The notes under the pieces: generated by a model | The model's database searches: none | What the model saw: the letters and a program-made list of their open reading frames with translations, nothing else | Told to the model about the DNA's origin: nothing | Shown here: in pieces, positions 41,090-55,810 of the stretch | Numbering within the stretch: the first letter of the stretch is position 1 | Layout: each line of letters begins with the position of its first letter | NCBI RefSeq assembly: GCF_051014445.1 | Contig: NW_027488365.1 | Coordinates: 4,526,001-4,590,000 of the forward strand | Source of the DNA: Colletes latitarsis | Taxonomy: Eukaryota > Arthropoda > Insecta > Hymenoptera > Colletidae | DNA length: 64,000 nt | Reading direction: 5' to 3' | Position numbers and translations under genes: made by a program

Positions 41090-44000
41090 AGTAATGTGGG
41101 ACCACACTGAAACAATCAATTAAACCTGGTCTTGATAAATATTTTAGAGGATAACGCATGTTAGGTCTGGGTTAGGTCTAGGATTTGCCCTCATCAGGCT
41201 CATACTTTCGCATATTTCTCATACTTCATGGCTAGATCCTGGGCTGTTTCTGGATTGTATCACGTAGTAATGTGGTACCACGCTGAAACAGTCAATTAAA
41301 CCTGGTTTCAATCAATATTTTAGAGGATAACGCATGTTAGGCCTCGGTTAGGTCTGGGATTTGCTCTTATCAGGCTCATTCTTTCGCATATTTCTCATAC
41401 TTGATGGCTAGATCCTGGGCTTTTTCTGGATTGCATCACGTAGTAATGAAGTACAACACTGAAACAGTCAATTAAACCTGGTTTCCATCAATATCTTAGA
41501 GGACAAGGCAAGTTAGGTCTGGGATAGTTCTGGGATTTGCCCTCATCAGGCTCATACTTTCGCGTTTTTCACATACTTGTTGAACAGATCCTGGGTTTTT
41601 TCTGGTTTGTATCACGTAGTAGTATGGTACCACACTGAAAGAGTCCATTAAACCTGGTTTGGATCAATATTTTAGAGGATAACGCAAGTTAGGTCTGGGA
41701 TAGGTCTGGGATTTGACCCCATCAGACTCATACTTTCGCACACTTCACATACTCGTTGAACAGATCCTGGGTTATTTTCTGGTTTGGATAACATAGTAAT
41801 GTGGTACCACACTGAAACAGTCGATTAAACCTGGTCTTGATAAATATTTTAGAGGATAACGCATGTTAGGTCTGGGTTAGGTCTAGGATTTGCCCTCATC
41901 AGGCTCATACTTTCGCATATTTCTCATACTTCATGGCTAGATCCTGGGCTGTTTCTGGATTGTATCACGTAGTAATGTGGAACCACGCTGAAACAGTCAA
42001 TTAAACCTGGTTTCAATCAATATTTTAGAGGATAACGCATGTTAGGCCTCGGTTAGGTCTGGGATTTTCACTCATCAGACTCATACTTTCGCATCCTTCA
42101 CATACTTGTTGAACTGATCCTGGGTTTTTTCTGGTTTGGATCACGTAGTAATGTGGGACCACACTGAAACAGTTCATTAAACCTGGTTTCGCTCAATATT
42201 TTAGAGGATAACGCATGTTAGGTCTAGGTTAGGTCTGGGATTTGCTCTCATCAGGCTCATTCTTTCGCATATTTCTCATACTTGATGGCAAGATCCTGGG
42301 CTTTTTCTGGATTGCATCACGTAGTAATGTAGTACCACACTGAAACAGTCAATGAAACCTGGTTTTCATCAATATTTTAGAGGACAACGCAAGTTAGGTC
42401 TAGGTAAGGCCTGAGATTTTCACTGATCAGACTCATACTTTCGCATTCTTCACATACTTGTTGAACGGATCCTGGGTTTTTTCTGGTTTGGATCACGTAG
42501 TAATGTGGTACCACATTGAAACAGTCGATTAAACCTGGTTTCGATCAATATTTTAGAGGATAACGCATGTTAGGTCTAGGTTACGCCTGGGATTTTCACT
42601 CGTCAGGCTCATACTTTCGCATTCTTCACATACTTGTTGAACGGATCCTGGGTTTTTTCTGGTTTGGATCACGTAGTAATGTGGGACCACACTGAAACAG
42701 TCAATTAAACCAGGTTTCGATCAATATCTTTGAGGATAACGCATGTTAGGTCTAGGTTACGCCTAGGATTTTCACTCGTCAGGCTCATACTTTCGCATTC
42801 TTCACATACTTGTTGAACGGATCCTGGGTTTTTTCTGGTTTGGATCACGTAGTAATGTGGGACCACACTGAAACAGTCAATTAAACCTGGTTTCGATCAA
42901 TATTTTAGAGAATAATTCATGTTATGTCTAGGTTAGGTCTGGGATTTGCTCTCATCAGGCTCATTCTTTCGCATATTTCTCATACTTGATGGCTAGATGC
43001 TGGGCTTTTTCTGGATTGCATCACGTAGTAATGAAGTAAACCACTGAAACAGTCAATTAAACCTGGTTTCCATCATTATCTTAGAGGACAACGCAAGTTA
43101 GGTCTGGGATAGGTCTGGGATTTGCCCTCATCAGGCTCATACTTTCCGCGTTTTTCACATACCTGTTGAACAGATCCTGGGTTTTTTCTGGTTTGGATCA
43201 CGTAGTAGTGTGGGACCACACTGAAACAATCAATTAAACCTTGTGTTGATAAATATTTTAGAGAATAACGCATGTTAGGTCTGGGTTAGGTCTAGGATTT
43301 GCCCTCATCAGGCTCATACTTTCGCATATTTCTCATACTTCATGGCTAGATCCTGGGCTTTTTCTGGATTGCATCACGTAGTAATGAAGTACAACACTGA
43401 AACAGTCAATTGAACCTGGTCTCCATCAATATCTTAGAGGACAACGCAAGTTAGGTCTGGGATAGGTCTTGGATTTGCCCTCATCAGGCTCATACTTTCG
43501 CATATTTCTCATACTTCATGGCTAGATCCTGGGCTATTTCTGGATTGGATCACGTAGTAAAGAGGTACCACACTGAAACATTCAATGAAACCTGGTCTGG
43601 ATAAATATTTTAGAGGATAACGCATGTTAGGTCTGGGTTGGGTCTAGGATTTGCCCTCATCAGGCTCATTCTTTCGCATATTTCTCATACTTGATGGCTA
43701 GATCCTGTGCTTTTTCTGGATTGCATCACGTAGTAATGTAGTACCACACTGAAACAGTCAATGAAACCTAGTTTCCATCAATATTTTAGAGGACAACGCA
43801 AGTTAGGTCTAGGTAAGGCCTGAGATTTTCACTGATCAGACACATACTTTCGCATTCTTCACATACTTGTTGAACGGATCCTGGGTTTTTTCTGGTTTTG
43901 ATCACGTAGTAATGTGGTACCACACTGAAACATTCAATTAAACCTTGTCTTGATAAATATTTTAGAGAATAACGCATGTTAGGTCTGGGTTAGGTCTAGG

Positions 44001-45759
44001 ATTTGCTCTCATCAGGCTCATACTTTCGCATATCTCTCATACTTCATGGCTGGATCCTGGGCTATTTCTGGATTGGATCATGTAGTAATGTGGCACCACA
44101 CTGAAACAGTCAATTAAACCTGGTTTTGATCAATATTTTAGAGAATAATTCATGTTAGGTCTAGGTTAGGTCAGGGATTTGCTCTCATCAGGCTCATTCT
44201 TTCGCATATTTCTCATACTTGATGGCTAGATCCTGGGCTTTTTCTGGATTGCATCACGTAGTAATGAAGTACAACACTGAAACAGTCCATTAAACCTGGT
44301 TGCGATCACTATTTTAGAGGATAACACATGTTAGGTCTGGGTTAGGTCTAGTATTTGCCCTCATCAGGCCCATTCTTTCGCATATTTCTCAAACTTGATG
44401 GCTAGATCCTGGGCTTTTTCTGGATTGCATCACGTAGTAATGTAGTACCACACTGAAACATTCAATTAAACCTGGTCTTGATAAATATTTCAGAGGATAA
44501 CGCATGTTAGGTCTGGGTTAGGTCTAGGATTTGCACTCATCAGGCTCATACTTTCGCATATTTCTCATACTTCATGGCTAGATCCTGGGCTTTTTCTGGA
44601 TTGCATCACGTAGTAATGAAGTACAACACTAAAAAAACAGTCAATTGAACCTGGTCTCCATCAATATCTTAGAGGACAACGCAAGTTAGGCCTGGGATAG
44701 GTCTTGGATTTGCCCTCATCAGGCTCATACTTTCGCATATTTCTCATACTTCATGGCTAGATCCTGGGCTATTTCTGGATTGGATCACGTAGCAAAGTGG
44801 TACCACACTGAAACATTCAATGAAACCTGGTCTGGATAAATATTTTAGAGGATAACGCATGTTAGGTCTGGGTTAGGTCTAGGATTTGCCCTCATCAGGC
44901 TCATTCTTTCGCATATTTCTCATACTTGATGGCTAGATCCTGGGCTTTTTCTGGATTGCATCACGTAGTAATGTGGTACCACGCTGAAACAGTCAACTAA
45001 ACCTGGTTTCGATCAATATGTTAGAGGATAACGCAAGTTAGGTATGGGATAGGTCTAGGATTTGCCCTCATCAGGCTCTTACTTTCGCATATTTCTCATA
45101 CTTCATGGCTAGATCCTGGGCTTTTTCTGGATTGCATCACGTAGTAATGAAGTACAACACTGAAACAGTCAATTAAACCTGGTTTCCATCAATATTTTAG
45201 AGGACAGCGCATGTTAGGTCTAGGTTAGGCCTGGGATTTGCCCTCATCAGGGTCATACTGTCGCAGTTTTAACATACTTGTTGAACGGATCCTGGGTTTT
45301 TTCTGGTTTGGATCACATAGTAATGTGGTACCACACTGAAACAGTCGATTAAAACTGCTTTTGATCAATATTTTAGAGAATAATTCATGTTAGGTCTAGG
45401 TTAGGTCAGGGATTTGCTCACATCAGGCTCATTCTTTCGCATATTTCTCATACTTGATGGCTAGATCCTGTACTTTTTCTGGATTGCATCACGTAGTAAT
45501 GAAGTACAACACTGAAACAGTCAATTAAACCTGGTTTCGATCAATATTTTAGAGAATAACGCATGTTAGGTCTGGGTTAGGTCTAGTATTTGCCCTCATC
45601 AGGCTCATTCTTTCGCATATTTCTCATACTTCATGGCTAGATCCTGGGCTATTTCTGGATTGGATCACGTAGTAATGTGGTACCACACTGAAACAGTCCA
45701 TTAAACCTGGTTTCGATCAATATTTTTGAGGATAACGCATGTTAGGTCTGGGTTAGGTC

Positions 45760-48090
45760 TAGGATTTGCCCTCGTCAGGATCATACTTTCGCATTTTTCA
45801 CATACTTGTTGAACAGATCCTGGGTTTTTTCTGGTTTGGATCACGTAGTAGTGTGGTACCACACTGAAACAGTCCATGAAACCTGGTTGCGGTCAATATT
45901 TTAGAGGATAACGCATGTTAGGTCTGGGTTAGCTCTAGGATTTGCCCTCATCAGGCTCATTCTTTCGCATATTTCTCAAACTTCATGGCTAGATCCTGGG
46001 CTTTTTCTGGATTGCATCACGTAGTAATGTGGTACCACACTGAAACATTCAATTAAACCTGGTCTTGATAAATATTTTAGAGGATAACGCATGTTAGGTC
46101 TGGGTTAGGTCTAGGATTTGCTCTCATCAGACTCATACTTTCGCATTCTTCACATACTTGTTGAACGGATCCTGGGCTATTTCTGGATTGGATCACGTAG
46201 TAAAGTGGTACCACACTGAAACATTCAATGAAATCTGGTCTGGATAAATATTTTAGAGGATAACGCATGTTAGGTCTGGGTTAGGTCTAGGATTTGCCCT
46301 CATCAGGCTCATTCTTTCGCATATTTCTCATACTTGATGGCTAGATCCTGGGCTTCTTCTGGATTGCATCACGTAGTAATGTAGTACCACACTGAAACAT
46401 TCAATTAAACCTGGTCTTGATAAATATTTCAGAGGATAACGCATGTTAGGTCTGGGTTAGGTCTAGGATTTGCACTCATCAGGCTCATACTTTCGCATAT
46501 TTCTCATACTTCATGGCTAGATCCTGGGCTTTTTCTGGATTGCATCACGTAGTAATGAAGTACAACACTGAAACAGTCAATTGAACCTGGTCTCCATCAA
46601 TATCTTAGAGGACAACGCACGTTAGGTCTGGGATATGTCTTGGATTTGCCCTCATCAGGCTCATACTTTTGCATATTTCTCATACTTCATGGCTAGATCC
46701 TGGGCTATTTCTGGATTGGATCACGTAGTAAAGTGGTACCACAGTGAAACATTCAATGAAACCTGGTCTGGATAAATATTTTAGAGGATAACGCATGTTA
46801 GGTCTGGGTTAGGTCTAGGATTTGCCCTCATCAGGCTCATTCTTTCGCACATTTCTCAAACTTCATGGCTAGATCCTGGGCTTTTTCTGGATTGCATCAC
46901 GTAGTAATGTGGTACCACACTGAAACATTCAATTAAACCTGGTCTCCATCAATATCTTAGAGGACAACGCACGTTAGGTCTGGGATATGTCTTGGATTTG
47001 CCCTCGTCAGGATCATACTTTCGCATTTTTCACATACTTGTTGAACAGATCCTGGGTTTTTTCTGGTTTGGATCACGTAGTAGTGTGGTACCACACTGAA
47101 ACAGTCCATGAAACCTGGTTGCGGTCAATATTTTAGAGGATAACGCATGTTAGGTCTGGGTTAGCTCTAGGATTTGCCCTCATCAGGCTCATTCTTTCGC
47201 ATATTTCTCAAACTTCATGGCTAGATCCTGGGCTTTTTCTGGATTGCATCACGTAGTAATGTGGTACCACACTGAAACATTCAATTAAACCTGGTCTTGA
47301 TAAATATTTTAGAGGATAACGCATGTTAGGTCTGGGTTAGGTCTAGGATTTGCTCTCATCAGACTCATACTTTCGCATTCTTCACATACTTGTTGAACGG
47401 ATCCTGGGCTATTTCTGGATTGGATCACGTAGTAAAGTGGTACCACACTGAAACATTCAATGAAATCTGGTCTGGATAAATATTTTAGAGGATAACGCAT
47501 GTTAGGTCTGGGTTAGGTCTAGGATTTGCCCTCATCAGGCTCATTCTTTCGCATATTTCTCATACTTGATGGCTAGATCCTGGGCTTCTTCTGGATTGCA
47601 TCACGTAGTAATGTAGTACCACACTGAAACATTCAATTAAACCTGGTCTTGATAAATATTTCAGAGGATAACGCATGTTAGGTCTGGGTTAGGTCTAGGA
47701 TTTGCACTCATCAGGCTCATACTTTCGCATATTTCTCATACTTCATGGCTAGATCCTGGGCTTTTTCTGGATTGCATCACGTAGTAATGAAGTACAACAC
47801 TGAAACAGTCAATTGAACCTGGTCTCCATCAATATCTTAGAGGACAACGCACGTTAGGTCTGGGATATGTCTTGGATTTGCCCTCATCAGGCTCATACTT
47901 TTGCATATTTCTCATACTTCATGGCTAGATCCTGGGCTATTTCTGGATTGGATCACGTAGTAAAGTGGTACCACAGTGAAACATTCAATGAAACCTGGTC
48001 TGGATAAATATTTTAGAGGATAACGCATGTTAGGTCTGGGTTAGGTCTAGGATTTGCCCTCATCAGGCTCATTCTTTCGCACATTTCTCA
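45760..48090. repeat. 1232-bp (7-monomer) tandem duplication
   Basis: CTCGTCAGGATCAT lies at 45771 and 47003, exactly 1232 bp apart, and the blocks that follow match up to about 46858/48090. The second copy overlaps the start of the next duplication, so the two events are nested. Confidence 0.82.
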
Positions 48091-50335
48091 TACTTGATGG
48101 CTAGATCCTGGGCTTTTTCTGGATTGCATCACGTAGTAATGTGGTACCACGCTGAAACAGTCAATTAAACCTGGTTTCGATCAATATGTTAGAGGATAAC
48201 GCAAGTTAGGTATGGGATAGGTCTAGGATTTGCCCTCATCAGGCTCTTACTTTCGCATATTTCTCATACTTCATGGCTAGATCCTGGGCTTTTTCTGGAT
48301 TGCATCACGTAGTAATGAAGTACAACACTGAAACTGTCAATTAAACCTGGTTTCCATCAATATTTTAGAGGACAACGCATGTTAGGTCTAGGTTAGGCCT
48401 GAGATTTGCCCTCATCAGGGTCATACTGTCGCAGTTTTAACATACTTGTTGAACGGATCCTGGGTTTTTCTGGTTTGGATCACGTAGTAGTGTGGTACCA
48501 CACTGAAACAGTCCATTAAACCTGGTTGCGATCAATATTATAGAGGATAACGCATGTTAGGTCTGGGTTAGGTCTAGTATTTGCCCTCATCAGGCTCATT
48601 CTTTCGCATATTTCTCAAACTTGATGGCTAGATCCTGGGCTTTTTCTGGATTGCATCACGTAGTAATGTGGTACCACACTGAAACATTCAATTAAACCTG
48701 GTCTTGATAAATATTTTAGAAGATAACGCATGTTAGGTCTGGGTTAGGTCTAGGATTTGCCCTCATCAGGCTCATACTTTCGCATATTTCTCATACTTCA
48801 TGGCTAGATCCTGGGCTATTTCTGGATTGGATCTCGTAGTAAAGTGGTACCACACTGAAACATTCAATGGAACCTGGTCTGGATAAATATTTTAGAGGAT
48901 AACGCATGTTAGGTCTGGGTTAGGTCTAGGATTTGCACTCATCAGGCTCATACTTTCGCATATTTCTCATACTTCATGGCTAGATCCTGGGCTTTTTCTG
49001 GATTGCATCACGTAGTAATGAAGTACAACACTGAAACATTCAATTAAACCTGGTCTTGATAAATATTTCAGAGGATAACGCATGTTAGGTCTGGGTTAGG
49101 TCTAGGATTTGCACTCATCAGGCTCATACTTTCGCATATTTCTCATACTTCATGGCTAGATCCTGGGCTTTTTCTGGATTGCATCACGTAGTAATGAAGT
49201 ACAACACTGAAACAGTCAATTGAACCTGGTCTCCATCAATATCTTAGAGGACAACGCACGTTAGGTCTGGGATATGTCTTGGATTTGCCCTCATCAGGCT
49301 CATACTTTTGCATATTTCTCATACTTCATGGCTAGATCCTGGGCTATTTCTGGATTGGATCACGTAGTAAAGTGGTACCACAGTGAAACATTCAATGAAA
49401 CCTGGTCTGGATAAATATTTTAGAGGATAACGCATGTTAGGTCTGGGTTAGGTCTAGGATTTGCCCTCATCAGGCTCATTCTTTCGCACATTTCTCATAC
49501 TTGATGGCTAGATCCTGGGCTTTTTCTGGATTGCATCACGTAGTAATGTGGTACCACGCTGAAACAGTCAATTAAACCTGGTTTCGATCAATATGTTAGA
49601 GGATAACGCAAGTTAGGTATGGGATAGGTCTAGGATTTGCCCTCATCAGGCTCTTACTTTCGCATATTTCTCATACTTCATGGCTAGATCCTGGGCTTTT
49701 TCTGGATTGCATCACGTAGTAATGAAGTACAACACTGAAACTGTCAATTAAACCTGGTTTCCATCAATATTTTAGAGGACAACGCATGTTAGGTCTAGGT
49801 TAGGCCTGAGATTTGCCCTCATCAGGGTCATACTGTCGCAGTTTTAACATACTTGTTGAACGGATCCTGGGTTTTTCTGGTTTGGATCACGTAGTAGTGT
49901 GGTACCACACTGAAACAGTCCATTAAACCTGGTTGCGATCAATATTATAGAGGATAACGCATGTTAGGTCTGGGTTAGGTCTAGTATTTGCCCTCATCAG
50001 GCTCATTCTTTCGCATATTTCTCAAACTTGATGGCTAGATCCTGGGCTTTTTCTGGATTGCATCACGTAGTAATGTGGTACCACACTGAAACATTCAATT
50101 AAACCTGGTCTTGATAAATATTTTAGAAGATAACGCATGTTAGGTCTGGGTTAGGTCTAGGATTTGCCCTCATCAGGCTCATACTTTCGCATATTTCTCA
50201 TACTTCATGGCTAGATCCTGGGCTATTTCTGGATTGGATCTCGTAGTAAAGTGGTACCACACTGAAACATTCAATGGAACCTGGTCTGGATAAATATTTT
50301 AGAGGATAACGCATGTTAGGTCTGGGTTAGGTCTA
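47641..50335. repeat. 1407-bp (8-monomer) tandem duplication
   Basis: Copy 1 is 47641-49047 and copy 2 49048 to about 50335, offset 1407. Markers are ATATTTCAGAGGATAACG at the start, GTTAGGTATGGGATAGG, the CAGGCTCTTAC variant, and AATATTATAGAGG. The unit is one base short of eight 176-bp monomers. Confidence 0.82.
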
Positions 50336-50909
50336 GGAATTGCCCTCATCAGGCTTATTCTTTCGCATATGTCTCATACATGATGGCTAGATCCTGGGCA
50401 TTTTCTTGATCGCATCACGTAGTAATGAAGTACAACACTGAAACAGTCACTTAAACCTGGTTTCCATCAATATCTTAGAGGACAACGCAAGTTAGGTCTG
50501 GGATAGGTCTGAAATTTGCCCTCATCATGCTCATGCTTTCGCGTTTTTCACATACTTGTTGAACAGATCCTGGGTTTTTTCTGGTTTGGATCACGTAGTA
50601 ATGTGGTACCACGCTGAAACAGTTGATTAGACCCGGTTTCGATCAATATTTTAGAGGATAACGCAAGTTAAGTCTGGGATAGGTCTGGAATTTGACCTCA
50701 TCAGACTCATACTTTCGCGTTTTTCACATACTTGTTGAACAGATCCTGGGTTTTTTCTGGTTTGGATCAGGTAGTAGTGTGGTACCACACTGAAACAGTC
50801 CATGAAACCTGGTTGCGGTCAATATTTTAGAGGATAGCGCATGTTAGGTCTGGGTTAGCTCTAGGATTTGCCCTCATCAGGCTCATTCTTTCACATATAT
50901 CTCAAACTT

Positions 50910-53900
50910 CATGGCTAGATCCTGGGCTTTTTCTGGATTGCATCACGTAGTAATGTGGTACCACACTGAAACATTCAATTAAACCTGGTCTTGATAAATA
51001 TTTTAGAGGATAACGCATGTTAGGTCTGGGTTAGGTCTAGGATTTGCTCTCATCAGACTCATACTTTCGCATTCTTCACATACTTGTTGAACGGAGCCTG
51101 GGTTTTTTCTGGTTTGCATCATGTAGTAATGTGGGACCACACTGAAACAGTCAATTAAATCTGGTTTCGATCAATATTTTAGAGAATAATTCATGTTAGG
51201 TCTAGGTTAGGCCTGGGATTTTCACTCATCAGACTCATACTTTCGCATTCTTCACATACTTGTTGAACGGATCCTGGGTTTTTTCTGGTTTGGATCACGT
51301 AGTAATGTGGGACCACACTGAAACAATCAATTAAACCTGGTCTTGATAAATATTTTGGAGGATAACGCATGTTAGGTCTGGGTTAGGTCTAGGATTTGCC
51401 CTCATCAGGCTCATACTTTCGCATATTTCTCATACTTCATGGCTAGATCCTGGGCTGTTTCTGGATTGTATCACGTAGTAATGTGGTACCACGCTGAAAC
51501 AGTCAATTAAACCTGGTTTCGATCAATATTTCGGAGGATAACGCAAGTTAGGTCTGGGATAGGCCTAGGATTTGCCCTCATCAGGCTCATTCTTTCGCAT
51601 ATTTCTCATACTTGATGGCTAGATCCTGGGCTTTTTCTGGATTGCATCACGTAGTAATGTGGTACCACACTGAAACAGTCAATTAAACCTAGTTTCCATC
51701 AATATTTTAGAGGACAACGCAAGTTAGGTCTAGGTAAGGCCTGAGATTTTCACTGATCAGACTCATACTTTCGCATTCTTCACATACTTGTTGAACGGAT
51801 CCTGGGTTTTTTCTGGTTGGGATCACGTAGTAATGTCGTACCACACTGAAACAGTCGATTAAACCTGGTTTCAATCAATATTTTTGAGGATAACGCATGT
51901 TAGGTCTAGGTTAGGCCTGGGATTTTCACTCATCAGACTCATACTTTCGCATTCTTCACATACTTCATGGCTAGATCCTGGGCTTTTTCTGGATTGCATC
52001 ACGTAGTAATGAAGTACAACACTGAAACAGTCAATTGAACCTGGTCTCCATCAATATCTTAGAGGACAACGCACGTTAGGTCTGGGATATGTCTTGGATT
52101 TGCCCTCATCAGGCTCATACTTTTGCATATTTCTCATACTTCATGGCTAGATCCTGGGCTATTTCTGGATTGGATCACGTAGTAAAGTGGTACCACACTG
52201 AAACATTCAATGAAACCTGGTCTGGATAAATATTTTAGAGGATAACGCATGTTAGGTCTGGGTTAGGTCTAGGATTTGCCCTCATCAGGCTCATTCTTTC
52301 GCATATTTCTCATACTTGATGGCTAGATCCTGGGCTTTTTCTGGATTGCATCACGTAGTAATGTGGTACCACGCTGAAACAGTCAATTAAACCTGGTTTC
52401 GATCAATATGTTAGAGGATAACGCAAGTTAGGTATGGGATAGGTCTAGGAGTTGCCCTCATCAGGCTCTTACTTTCGCATATTTCTCATACTTCATGGCT
52501 AGATCCTGGGCTTTTTCTGGATTGCATCACGTAGTAATGAAGTACAACACTGAAACTGTCAATTAAACCTGGTTTCCATCAATATTTTAGAGGACAACGC
52601 ATGTTAGGTCTAGGTTAGGCCTGGGATTTGCCCTCATCAGGGTCATACTGTCGCAGTTTTAACATACTTGTTGAACGGATCCTGGGTTTTTCTGGTTTGG
52701 ATCACGTAGTAGTGTGGTACCACACTGAAACAGTCCATTAAACCTGGTTGCGATCAATATTATAGAGGATAACGCATGTTAGGTCTGGGTTAGGTCTAGT
52801 ATTTGCCCTCATCAGGCTCATTCTTTCGCATATTTCTCAAACTTGATGGCTAGATCCTGGGCTTTTTCTGGATTGCATCACGTAGTAATGTGGTACCACA
52901 CTGAAACATTCAATTAAACCCGGTCTTGATAAATATTTTAGAGGATAACGCATGTTAGGTCTGGGTTAGGTCTAGGATTTGCTCTCATCAGACTCATACT
53001 TTCGCATTCTTCACATACTTGTTGAACGGAGCCTGGGTTTTTTCTGGTTTGCATCATGTAGTAATGTGGGACCACACTGAAACAGTCAATTAAATCTGGT
53101 TTCGATCAATATTTTAGAGAATAATTCATGTTAGGTCTAGGTTAGGCCTGGGATTTTCACTCATCAGACTCATACTTTCGCATTCTTCACATACTTGTTG
53201 AACGGATCCTGGGTTTTTTCTGGTTTGGATCACGTAGTAATGTGGGACCACACTGAAACAATCAATTAAACCTGGTCTTGATAAATATTTTGGAGGATAA
53301 CGCATGTTAGGTCTGGGTTAGGTCTAGGATTTGCCCTCATCAGGCTCATACTTTCGCATATTTCTCATACTTCATGGCTAGATCCTGGGCTGTTTCTGGA
53401 TTGTATCACGTAGTAATGTGGTACCACGCTGAAACAGTCAATTAAACCTGGTTTCGATCAATATTTTGGAGGATAACGCAAGTTAGGTCTGGGATAGGCC
53501 TAGGATTTGCCCTCATCAGGCTCATTCTTTCGCATATTTCTCATACTTGATGGCTAGATCCTGGGCTTTTTCTGGATTGCATCACGTAGTAATGTGGTAC
53601 CACACTGAAACAGTCAATTAAACCTAGTTTCCATCAATATTTTAGAGGACAACGCAAGTTAGGTCTAGGTAAGGCCTGAGATTTTCACTGATCAGACTCA
53701 TACTTTCGCATTCTTCACATACTTGTTGAACGGATCCTGGGTTTTTTCTGGTTGGGATCACGTAGTAATGTCGTACCACACTGAAACAGTCGATTAAACC
53801 TGGTTTCGATCAATATTTTTGAGGATAACGCATGTTAGGTCTAGGTTAGGCCTGGGATTTTCACTCATCAGACTCATACTTTCGCATTCTTCACATACTT
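50910..53900. repeat. 1936-bp (11-monomer) tandem duplication
   Basis: Bases about 50910-51964 match 52846-53900 at an offset of 1936 (11 monomers). The markers are the rare AACGGAGCCTGGG and GCATCATGTAG variants near 51093 and 53029. Sequence 51965-52845 lies between the two copies and resembles the 47.7-50 kb blocks. Confidence 0.78.
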
Positions 53901-54639
53901 GTTGAACGGATCCTGGGTTTTTTCTGGTTTGGATCACGTAGTAATGTGGGACCACACTGAAACAGTCAATTAAACCTAGTTTCGACCAATATTTTAGAGA
54001 ATAATTCATGTTAGGTCTAGGTTAGGTCTGGGATTTGCTCTCATCAGGCTCATACTTTCGCACACTTCACATACTCGTTTGACAGATCCTGGGTTATTTT
54101 CTGGTTTGGATCACGTAGTAATGTGGGACCACACTGAAACAGTCAATTAAACCTGGTTTCGATCAATATTTTAGAGAATAATTCATGCTATGTCTAGGTT
54201 AGGTCTGGGATTTGCTCTGATCAGGCTCATTCTTTCGCATATTTCTCATACTTGATGGCTAGATGCTGGGCTTTTTCTGGATTGCATCACGTAGTAATGA
54301 AGTACAACACTGAAACAGTCAATTAAACCTGGTTTCCATCATTATCTTAGAGGACAACGCAAGTTAGGTCTGGGATAGGTCTGGGATTTGCCCTCATCAG
54401 GCTCATACTTTCCGCGTTTTTCACATACCTGTTGAACAGATCCTGGGTTTTTTCTGGTTTGGATCACGTAGTAGTGTGGGACCACACTGAAACAATCAAT
54501 TAAACCTTGTCTTGATAAATATTTTAGAGAATAACGCATGTTAGGTCTGGGTTAGGTCTAGGATTTGCCCTCATCAGGCTCATACTTTCGCATATTTCTC
54601 ATACTTCATGGCTAGATGCTGGGCTATTTCTGGATTGGA

Positions 54640-55810
54640 TCACGTAGTAATGTGGTACCACACTGAAACAGTCCATTAAACCTGGTTTCGATCAATATTT
54701 TTGAGGATAACGCATGTTAGGTCTGGGTTAGGTCTAGGATTTGCCCTCGTCAGGATCATACTTTCGCATTTTTCACATACTTGTTGAACAGATCCTGGGT
54801 TTTTTCTGGTTTGGATCACGTAGTAGTGTGGTACCACACTGAAGCAGTCCATGAAACCTGGTTGCGGTCAATATTTTAGAGGATAACGCATGTTAGGTCT
54901 GGGTTAGCTCTAGGATTTGCCCTCATCAGGCTCATTCTTTCGCATATTTCTCAAACTTCATGGCTAGATCCTGGGCTTTTTCTGGATTGCATCACGTAGT
55001 AATGTGGTACCACACTGAAACATTCAATTAAACCTGGTCTTGATAAATATTTTAGAGGATAACGCATGTTAGGTCTGGGTTAGGTCTAGGATTTGCTCTC
55101 ATCAGACTCATACTTTCGCATTCTTCACATACTTGTTGAACGGATCCTGGGCTATTTCTGGATTGGATCACGTAGTAAAGTGGTACCACACTGAAACATT
55201 CAATGAAATCTGGTCCGGATAAATATTTTAGAGGATAACGCATGTTAGGTCTGGGTTAGGTCTAGGATTTGCCCTCATCAGGCTCATTCTTTCGCATATT
55301 TCTCATACTTGATGGCTAGATCCTGGGCTTCTTCTGGATTGCATCACGTAGTAATGTAGTACCACACTGAAACATTCAATTAAACCTGGTCTTGATAAAT
55401 ATTTCAGAGGATAACGCATGTTAGGTCTGGGTTAGGTCTAGGATTTGCACTCATCAGGCTCATACTTTCGCATATTTCTCATACTTCATGGCTAGATCCT
55501 GGGCTTTTTCTGGATTGCATCACGTAGTAATGAAGTACAACACTGAAACAGTCAATTGAACCTGGTCTCCATCAATATCTTAGAGGACAACGCACGTTAG
55601 GTCTGGGATATGTCTTGGATTTGCCCTCATCAGGCTCATACTTTTGCATATTTCTCATACTTCATGGCTAGATCCTGGGCTATTTCTGGATTGGATCACG
55701 TAGTAAAGTGGTACCACACTGAAACATTCAATGAAACCTGGTCTGGATAAATATTTTAGAGGATAACGCATGTTAGGTCTGGGTTAGGTCTAGGATTTGC
55801 CCTCATCAGG
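54640..55810. repeat. Dispersed copy of the 45.7-46.8 kb block
   Basis: Bases about 54640-55810 match about 45665-46835 at an offset of 8975, close to 51 monomers. They share the GTCCATGAAACCTGGTTGCGG and CTGGGCTTCTTCTGG variants. The match is near-complete on reading, with differences such as GGTCCGGAT near 55214 against GGTCTGGAT. Confidence 0.72.

Noticed and set aside
44630..44645. A-rich insertion in ACACTAAAAAAACAG as a remnant of another retroelement tail
   Set aside because: It adds only a few A residues to one monomer, with no target duplication or foreign sequence. Simple slippage is enough to explain it.
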